DNA of 18,571 bases, taken from the NCBI GenBank assembly GCA_964444685.1, contig CAYUIG010000058.1, positions 1 to 18,571 on the forward strand. Reading direction: 5' to 3'. This stretch comes from CAYUIG01 sp964444685 (GTDB lineage: Bacteria; Gemmatimonadota; Gemmatimonadetes; Longimicrobiales; RSA9). The notes under the pieces are model-generated. The model was given only the letters and a program-made list of their open reading frames with translations, did not search any database and was not told where the DNA came from. This document shows positions 14,460 through 18,571 of the stretch, in pieces; positions within the stretch are counted from its first letter, which is position 1, and each line of letters opens with the position of its first letter. The translations under genes were made by a program, and so were the position numbers.

Positions 14460-14501
14460 AAAAAGCAAAAGCAGCGCGACCTCGATGACGAGGTCCGCTG
14501 C
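14460..14501 (-). terminator. Terminator-like hairpin in the leader of the sigma factor gene
   Basis: Stem GCAGCGCGACCTCG (14471-14484) with CGAGGTCCGCTGC (14489-14501), loop of 4 nt, one bulge. The minus strand then reads TTTTGCTTTTT (14470-14460). It lies 15 bp before the sigma factor ATG, leaving no room for a promoter after it. It could terminate the AhpD-like gene 220 bp upstream, attenuate the sigma factor gene, or both. Confidence 0.75.
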
Positions 14502-14588
14502 TCTACTTGTCTGTCCGCCGTTCCGGTCTCGCTGGCGTGTCGATCACCCGGAGGTGCCCCCCACACGGTTCCGGTCATGAGTTCGCCC

Positions 14589-14594
14589 AATATA
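14589..14594 (-). promoter_or_regulatory. Possible -10 hexamer TATATT for the sigma factor gene
   Basis: The minus strand reads TTTATATTGGG about 145 bp before the sigma factor start. The -35 is not clear (CTGAAA lies too close). If used, the leader would be about 138 nt and contain the hairpin at 14460-14501. Confidence 0.35.
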
Positions 14595-14640
14595 AACGGA
14601 ACGAGGTTTCAGTGGTACCCCACCTGGAGGCAGCCGCCTC

Positions 14641-14686
14641 GGCGGGCCCGTCCGGGTACCCTCGTGGTTGCGACCCGGTTCCCGCC
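14641..14686. other. Nested inverted repeats in the 14445-14721 intergenic region
   Basis: Two nested stems: GGCGGG (14641-14646) with CCCGCC (14681-14686), and CCGGGT (14652-14657) with ACCCGG (14673-14678). They lie about 36 bp past the stop of the AhpD-like gene and may fold its transcript end. No tRNA or known riboswitch is recognised in this 277-bp gap. Confidence 0.4.
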
Positions 14687-14721
14687 CGTTCCGTCTATGA
14701 GTTTAAATCCATGAACGGCAA

Positions 14722-15069
14722 TCACTTCGCTTCCTGGGCCCGGATCTCGTCGAGCGACGCGACCGCCCGGCGCAGGTGCGGGATCACGATCGATCCACCG
14801 ACCACGAGCCCGATGGACAGGGTCTCCCAGATCTGTTCGTCGGAAGCCCCTTCCTCGGCGCAGCGGACTATGTGGTAGGTGATGCAGTCGTCGCAGCGCA
14901 GGACGAGGGAGGCGACGAGGCCGAGCAGCTCCTTCGTGCGCGCATCGAGCGCGCCCGGCTCGTAGGCGCGGGAGTCGAGCGCGAAGAAGCGGCGGATGTC
15001 GAGATTGTCCTGAGCGAGGATGCGGGCGTTCATGCGCTCGCGGAACTCGCGGAACTCACGAAGACTCAT
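14722..15069 (-). CDS. Carboxymuconolactone decarboxylase / AhpD-like protein
   Basis: 115 residues, all-helical CMD fold. The AhpD-type redox motif CxxCxxxH is present as CDDCITYH (Cys59, Cys62, His66), with Glu47 in RTKELLGL where AhpD proteins keep a proton-relay Glu. A thiol-disulfide or peroxide-reduction role is therefore likelier than true lactone decarboxylation. The C-terminal part reads GASDEQIWETLSIGLVVGGS, typical of the family. It overlaps the DUF4126 gene by 4 bp (ATGA), so the two are co-translated. Confidence 0.92.
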   Translation of the reverse strand: MSLREFREFRERMNARILAQDNLDIRRFFALDSRAYEPGALDARTKELLGLVASLVLRCDDCITYHIVRCAEEGASDEQIWETLSIGLVVGGSIVIPHLRRAVASLDEIRAQEAK

Positions 15070-16016
15070 GATCCGATCGGCCCGATCTCGCCGGCGACGA
15101 TATCGGCGGGCGGGCCGTCCCTGTAGATGAAGAGAGTGAACGCGCCGTCGCCGGTCTCGCAGCGGAGCGTGTCCGTGAGGAGGCCGGGGACGACGCTGGC
15201 GCTGGAGAGCGACGGGATGGGGACGCGGCGAGGTCGCATTCCGGCTTCACAAAGGAAGGCGGGCCCATCGGCATCGAGCACCAGCCAGCCGCTGCGATAC
15301 GTGCCCGCGCCGCGCAGCCCGTGCACCGCGGCGTGTGCAACGCGTGCGGGACGGATGCCGTGCGGATCGATGTGCGCGAGGGTGCGCAGGCGTTTCGGCA
15401 GCTGGTCGGGGCTGCGCCAGCCCGGGTCGCCGAAGAATCCGCGGAAGCGCGCGTGGGCGGCGCCCAGTCCGAAGCGGGCGGCGCGCCAGAGCCGGGGCCC
15501 GGCCACCACCAGTGCGAGCAGAAGTCCGCCGGCCACGTAAGGCGCGCTCGCGGGCACGACCATCACGGCCGCGAGGATGGCCAGCGTCAGTGCGTTCTCC
15601 GCGAGACTGACGACCGAGTTCCAACGACGGTCGGAGAGGTTGATGATCACGCGCAGCCCTGAGCGGGCGGCGTGTGCGCCGAACGCGACGAGCGCGGCGA
15701 GGATTGCGGCGCCGAGTCGTACCGAGAAGGGCCAGCCGTCGAGCGCGAGTGCAGCGAGCAGTCCCGTGCCGCCGGGCCGCACGATCGTGTGCGCGGCGTG
15801 CCAGAACGAATCGATGTGCCGCAGCTTGTCGGTGACGACATCGATGGCGAGCAGGACGAGCGCACTGCCGAGCAGCAGTCCGTTCTCCAGTCCGCGGATG
15901 CCGACGGGGAGTTCGAGCCAGCCGAGGCGAGAGCCTATGCCGAGGAAGGCGACGCTGAGGTAGAGGTCGAGCCCGCCGGCGAATGCGGCGCCGATGAGGC
16001 GTGCGATCCCGATCAT
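15066..16016 (-). CDS. DUF4126 membrane protein with C-terminal soluble domain
   Basis: 316 residues. The first 190 are a DUF4126-type membrane domain: IGAAFAGGLDLYLSVAFLG, the conserved LPVGIRGLENGLLLGSA, then DVVTDKLRHIDSFWHAAHT and IRPGGTGLLAALAL-like segments, about five to six hydrophobic stretches. Residues about 200-316 form a soluble tail (GFFGDPGWRSPDQLP, GWLVLDADGPAFLCEAG), longer than usual in the family. The function is unknown. The start is ATG 16016: upstream in-frame codons are translated repeat element D. There is no Shine-Dalgarno; a TAAATT hexamer ends 7 bp before the ATG, as in leaderless genes. Confidence 0.85.
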   Translation of the reverse strand: MIGIARLIGAAFAGGLDLYLSVAFLGIGSRLGWLELPVGIRGLENGLLLGSALVLLAIDVVTDKLRHIDSFWHAAHTIVRPGGTGLLAALALDGWPFSVRLGAAILAALVAFGAHAARSGLRVIINLSDRRWNSVVSLAENALTLAILAAVMVVPASAPYVAGGLLLALVVAGPRLWRAARFGLGAAHARFRGFFGDPGWRSPDQLPKRLRTLAHIDPHGIRPARVAHAAVHGLRGAGTYRSGWLVLDADGPAFLCEAGMRPRRVPIPSLSSASVVPGLLTDTLRCETGDGAFTLFIYRDGPPADIVAGEIGPIGS

Positions 16017-16023
16017 CGTCGGA

Positions 16024-16053
16024 AATTTAGCGATATCGGGTGCGGGCGGCGAA
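16024..16053 (-). promoter_or_regulatory. Possible leaderless promoter of the DUF4126/AhpD-like operon
   Basis: The minus strand carries -10 TAAATT (16029-16024), an 18-bp spacer and a weak -35 TTCGCC (16053-16048). The -10 ends 7 nt before the ATG at 16016, so transcription would start at or next to the start codon. Confidence 0.4.
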
Positions 16054-16060
16054 CGCAGCG

Positions 16061-16161
16061 AGTCTGGAGCCTGGAGTCTGGGGTCTGGATCTGCGGTAGC
16101 ATCTGTCGCAGTGGTATCGCTCGTCTCCATACACCAGACACCAGACCCCAGACTCCAGAAA
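16061..16161. repeat. Inverted heptad-array element D
   Basis: The left arm (16061-16088) is AGTCTGG, AGCCTGG, AGTCTGG, GGTCTGG. The right arm (16134-16161) is CCAGACA, CCAGACC, CCAGACT, CCAGAAA. The 45-bp centre is unrelated to the centres of A and B. It sits between the terminator of the OmpA-like gene and the DUF4126 promoter. Confidence 0.9.
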
Positions 16162-16189
16162 CAAGGGCCCAAGGGGCCCCGCAATGAGA

Positions 16190-16221
16190 GAAGCCCGGCG
16201 GGACGAATCCCACCGGGCTTC
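16190..16221 (-). terminator. Hairpin after the OmpA-like gene
   Basis: Stem GAAGCCCGGCGGGA with TCCCACCGGGCTTC, one mismatch, 4-nt loop, about 22 bp past the stop. No T-run follows on the minus strand, but a second GC-rich palindrome (GGGCCCAAGGGGCCC, near 16166) lies next. A terminator function is likely. Confidence 0.65.
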
Positions 16222-16243
16222 CCGGTCCGATCGAGCGACGCCC

Positions 16244-17608
16244 CTAGTTGCGACCGCTCTTGCGGACCTCCTCCTGCCGCTGCACGGGCTGGAACACGCA
16301 GCCCGTCGTCTCCAGCGGCACGTAGAGGATCCGGAGGTCATCCAGGTCCTCACGCAGGTCCTCGTTCTCCTCGAGGATCTTGGCGAAGTCACCGTCCATG
16401 CGAGCGGCACGGGCCTCGTCGAGCTCCTCACGAACATCCTGGACCTCCGCCGCATTGGCGTAGACCGGCATTCCGTTCACGGTCCCCAGGAACGCGAGGT
16501 CGTTCGACTGCACCATGGTGGCGCCGCCGTACGTCACGAACTCCCAGCTCTGGTTGCCGATCGTCACGTTGAGCGGCGCACCACGCACGTACCAGTCGGC
16601 GTCGCGCGCAACGGCCACCGTGCCTACGGCCTGGTTCAGAGGCACGCGGTTGCCGTTCACGACCACCAGCGTGTCGCCGCTGTCGTGCACGAACACCGCC
16701 TGCTGCATCCGGATTCCGCCCGTCGCGGTCGGATCGATCACGCACACCGTGATGTTGTCCTCACGCGGGGGAGGCGGCGGCTCGGGCGCGGGCGCCGGCG
16801 GCGGCGCGGGCGCAGGTGCCGGTGCGACGGCCACGGCCTGCGGCTGACGGAGACCCATCAGCAGGTGCAGTCCGACCTGACCGCCGATCTCGTGTACGAG
16901 CTTGCTCTCGACTTCGTCACCATCCGGCAGGTTCACATCGCCATTGTCCGGCAGATCGGCGCTGTACACCTGCGGCTTGTACATCCGGTCATTCGCTTCG
17001 AGACGCAGCGCGAAGCGCGGCGACAGCCGCACGTCCGCACCGAGGCCTACGAGACCCGCCAGCACCTTCTGCTCACCGAGTGCCCAGTTCGTCTGGTCCG
17101 CACCCGTGCCTACGCTGAACGGAGCACATGCCCACGTCTCGTTCTCCTGCGGGTCCGAGCACGTGAAGTCGTCACCCGCCGGATTGTGCCACTTGCCACC
17201 GATGCCGAGTGCCAGGTAGGGCAGGAACTCGGTCCCCGTCCATTCCTCGTTCGGCACCTTGAAGCGGAACATCAGGTCGCCCGTCCCGCTCCACAGATTC
17301 ACGTGGTCGATCAGCTCCACGTCGTCTGCGACGACGGGCCGATCCGCGTACGTGGCGTTCGCGCGCAGCCCGATCCGATCACTCAGCCAGAACGTGATCT
17401 GAGCACCGGCCAGCGGGCCGGCGTCGAAGCGGACGTCCTCGCCTGTCGTCGCGTCGCCGAGACCCGTTTCATCCGAGCCCAGCATTGCGGTGTAGTACGA
17501 GTAACCACCGTTCACTCCGAAGTCGAAACGGTACCGCTGCGCTTCCACAGGAACTGCCACGGCTGCCAGTAAGCCCGCCGCAAGGGCGAGCCTGCCCATT
17601 CCCTTCAT
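16244..17608 (-). CDS. OmpA-like outer-membrane barrel with proline linker and unusual C-terminal domain
   Basis: 454 residues. The signal peptide MKGMGRLALAAGLLAAVAVPVEA is followed by QRYRFDFGVNGGYSYY, the first strand of an OmpA-type eight-stranded barrel (about 24-255). A proline-rich linker (PAPAPAPPPAPAPEPPPPP, about 258-283) leads to a C-terminal domain (284-454). That domain is not the usual OmpA peptidoglycan-binding one: the NX2LSX2RAX2V signature is absent. It has beta-type sequence (TLVVVNGNRVPL, DADWYVRGAPLNVTIG) and a charged coiled-coil-like stretch (EENEDLREDLDDLRI). ATG 17608 is chosen because GAGGAGG lies 5 nt before it and the signal peptide starts there; ATG 17629 is the alternative. 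Confidence 0.85.
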   Translation of the reverse strand: MKGMGRLALAAGLLAAVAVPVEAQRYRFDFGVNGGYSYYTAMLGSDETGLGDATTGEDVRFDAGPLAGAQITFWLSDRIGLRANATYADRPVVADDVELIDHVNLWSGTGDLMFRFKVPNEEWTGTEFLPYLALGIGGKWHNPAGDDFTCSDPQENETWACAPFSVGTGADQTNWALGEQKVLAGLVGLGADVRLSPRFALRLEANDRMYKPQVYSADLPDNGDVNLPDGDEVESKLVHEIGGQVGLHLLMGLRQPQAVAVAPAPAPAPPPAPAPEPPPPPREDNITVCVIDPTATGGIRMQQAVFVHDSGDTLVVVNGNRVPLNQAVGTVAVARDADWYVRGAPLNVTIGNQSWEFVTYGGATMVQSNDLAFLGTVNGMPVYANAAEVQDVREELDEARAARMDGDFAKILEENEDLREDLDDLRILYVPLETTGCVFQPVQRQEEVRKSGRN

Positions 17609-17702
17609 AGCTTCCTCCTCAGTCTCCATTTCCCTGCGACGACGGCGCCGACTTGTAACGCGGCCGCCCCCTTTCCAGGCAGGTCGATGCAGTTGCAGGA
17701 AG

Positions 17703-17720
17703 CTTGCCAGCTACGGCAAG
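17703..17720. promoter_or_regulatory. Palindrome CTTGCC-N6-GGCAAG upstream of the OmpA-like gene
   Basis: Perfect 6-bp half-sites with a 6-bp spacer, about 95 bp before the ATG. It touches a minus-strand TTGACT (17724-17719) that could be a -35, though no convincing -10 is seen at the right distance. It is an operator or leader hairpin candidate. Confidence 0.4.
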
Positions 17721-17755
17721 TCAATGTGCCGTCGGAGGTTGGGGAATGCGTTCGT

Positions 17756-18010
17756 TTTGCTGCGGGAGGCGGTGATGCGGGAGGCGATGGAGCGGGAGGC
17801 GAACGACGCCAACTGCGGGGGGCTGCGGGTGAATGCGGGAGGCGTACTTGGGAACGGCGGGAGGCATACTGCGGGAGGCGTGAGGCGGGAGGCATGCTGC
17901 GGGAAAACGGGGACTGCGGGTGAACGGCCGGACTGCGGGTGACAGCGGGAAGGCGGGTGAACGGCCGGACTGCGGGTGACAGCGGGAAGGCGGGTGGAAG
18001 CGGCGCGGGA
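17756..18010. repeat. Element E, left arm: GCGGGAGGC-type short repeats
   Basis: About eight GCGGGAGGC units plus GCGGGTGA/GCGGGAAG variants, often 14-15 bp apart. Inside it a 37-bp unit is duplicated exactly in tandem (17916-17952 and 17953-17989), followed by a partial third (17990-18000). The complementary GCCTCCCGC units lie at 18490-18571, so this is an enlarged version of the A-D architecture. Long open frames across it are repeat artefacts. Confidence 0.85.
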
Positions 18011-18489
18011 GAGAAGGTCGCACTACCGGATTGGACGTTCTCACGAGCAAGGCCGAACGGAACGTCCTCTTCCTTGTCTCCGCGGCAGATGGACAGAATC
18101 GCAATCGTATCCGCATATGCGGCTCCGTTGCGAACTCCGCGCGCGCACGCCTCACCGCTTCCGTCGCTGACATGACACGCGCTACGCGTGTGCAGACTGA
18201 ATGCGCCACGTGCAGGAAGTCGATGGGATATGCAGTGAACTCTGCCCCAACGGGGGCGCATTCTTCGACTGGCGTCAGTCTGACCGCGCCTCGAGCAGTG
18301 AACGATGCCCCAGCACATCGGTAGCAAGTGCTGGGGTCATTATCACAGCTCCACGCGCAGCCAACCATGCCCCACAGCTCGCTGTGTGCACGCGTGGGGT
18401 AAGACTCACAGCACTCGCGTGCCTCGCCGGCCGGACGCACCCCGCGCGCCCGGAGACCCTCCCCAAATCACGGAGGATGACCCGAGCCC
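18011..18489. other. Gene-free centre of element E, rich in hairpins
   Basis: No convincing gene on either strand. Inverted repeats follow each other: GGACGTTC/GAACGTCC (18033-18067), CCGCATATGCGG (18111-18122), ACACGCG-CTA-CGCGTGT (18175-18191), then the three tandem hairpin units. Base composition is less GC-extreme than in the arms. The density of palindromes suggests a structured RNA or a protein-binding region. Confidence 0.6.
18232..18418. repeat. Three degenerate tandem units of about 62 bp, each with a hairpin
   Basis: Units start at 18232, 18295 and 18357 with GCAGTGAAC, GCAGTGAAC and GCAGCCAAC, each followed by nn-TGCCCCA. The stems differ but keep pairing: GCCCC/GGGGC (18244-18257), CCCCAGCAC/GTGCTGGGG (18308-18336) and CCCCAC/GTGGGG (18370-18399). 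Each unit then has a similar tail: GTCAGTCTGACCGC, GTCATTATCACAGC, GTAAGACTCACAGC. A weaker fourth unit may lie near 18192-18231 (GCAGACTGAATGCGCCA). The strand of any RNA is unknown. Confidence 0.6.
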
Positions 18490-18571
18490 CCGCGTTTCCC
18501 GCAGTCGCCTCCCGCCGTCCCGCCGTCCCGCCGCCTCCCGCAGTCCCGCCGCCTCCCGCATTTCCCGCAGT
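18490..18571. repeat. Element E, right arm: GCCTCCCGC-type short repeats (continues past window)
   Basis: Units such as TCCCGCCG (three in a row near 18513-18540) and CCTCCCGCAG, complementary to the left arm at 17756-18010. The array runs to the last base. Confidence 0.85.

Noticed and set aside
14640..14690. tRNA gene in the sigma factor upstream region
   Set aside because: Nested stems exist, but no cloverleaf with a GTTCRA T-arm and acceptor pairing could be built.
18340..18349. DnaA box (TTATCACAG) and replication origin
   Set aside because: It lacks one base of TTATCCACA, occurs once, and no dnaA/dnaN neighbour or AT-rich unwinding zone is visible.
18232..18418. CRISPR array
   Set aside because: Units are degenerate and tandem without unique spacers of equal length, and there are no cas genes.
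18232..18418. Integron attC sites
   Set aside because: The AAC-containing boxes do not fit the RYYYAAC/GTTRRRY core pairs, and there is no integrase or cassette.
17605..18440. ORFs of about 240 residues on the minus strand
   Set aside because: They cross GCGGGAGGC repeats and palindromes, giving Pro/Arg/Ser low-complexity sequence with no family.

Overview
The window is GC-rich and gene-dense. Its families include a TPR-linked Ser/Thr kinase with an ECF sigma factor, a six-bladed beta-propeller lipoprotein, an M56 peptidase fused to TonB-plug-like segments, and large outer-membrane proteins. Promoter-like hexamers of the form TANATT sit upstream of several genes. Together this suggests a Gram-negative soil bacterium of the Gemmatimonadota type. 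That assignment is an inference from protein families; no rRNA or other decisive marker is present.

Layout. 1-2125 (minus): an ECF sigma factor overlaps a membrane Ser/Thr kinase that runs off the left edge. 2313-6764 (plus): DNA polymerase I with a degenerate proofreading site, an unrecognised 192-residue protein, a small ORF and a SAM methyltransferase. 6825-7025 (plus): an FMN-reductase gene that has lost its middle. 7022-10378 (minus): a BlaI-type repressor, an M56 sensor peptidase with two plug-like segments, and a propeller lipoprotein. The repressor gene is preceded by two palindromic operators exactly 42 bp apart. 10658-12763 (plus, divergent): an Omp85-like outer-membrane protein. 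12906-16016 (minus): a short SSB, an RpoD/SigA-type sigma factor with a terminator inside its leader, an AhpD-like protein and a DUF4126 membrane protein. 16244-17608 (minus): an OmpA-like porin with an unusual C-terminal domain. 17609-18571 has no convincing gene.

The most striking non-coding feature is a recurring intergenic architecture. Four elements (2153-2303, 5086-5180, 12771-12898, 16061-16161) each have a left arm of tandem 7-bp units and a right arm of the complementary units around an unrelated centre. A larger relative at the right end (17756 to beyond 18571) has arms of short GCGGGAGGC-type repeats around a centre of about 480 bp. That centre is full of hairpins, including three degenerate units of about 62 bp that keep a CCCC/GGGG stem with different stem sequences. 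A separate palindromic repeat of the CACCACAGAGGCGCAGAG type occurs twice (10486-10610, 13403-13510).

Working together: the BlaI/M56 pair looks like a proteolysis-relieved repressor switch. Its sensing part is plug-like rather than penicillin-binding, and it may also control the divergent outer-membrane protein. The ECF/kinase pair looks like a phosphorylation-controlled sigma factor unit. polA, ssb and the sigma factor are core functions interleaved with these envelope and signalling genes.
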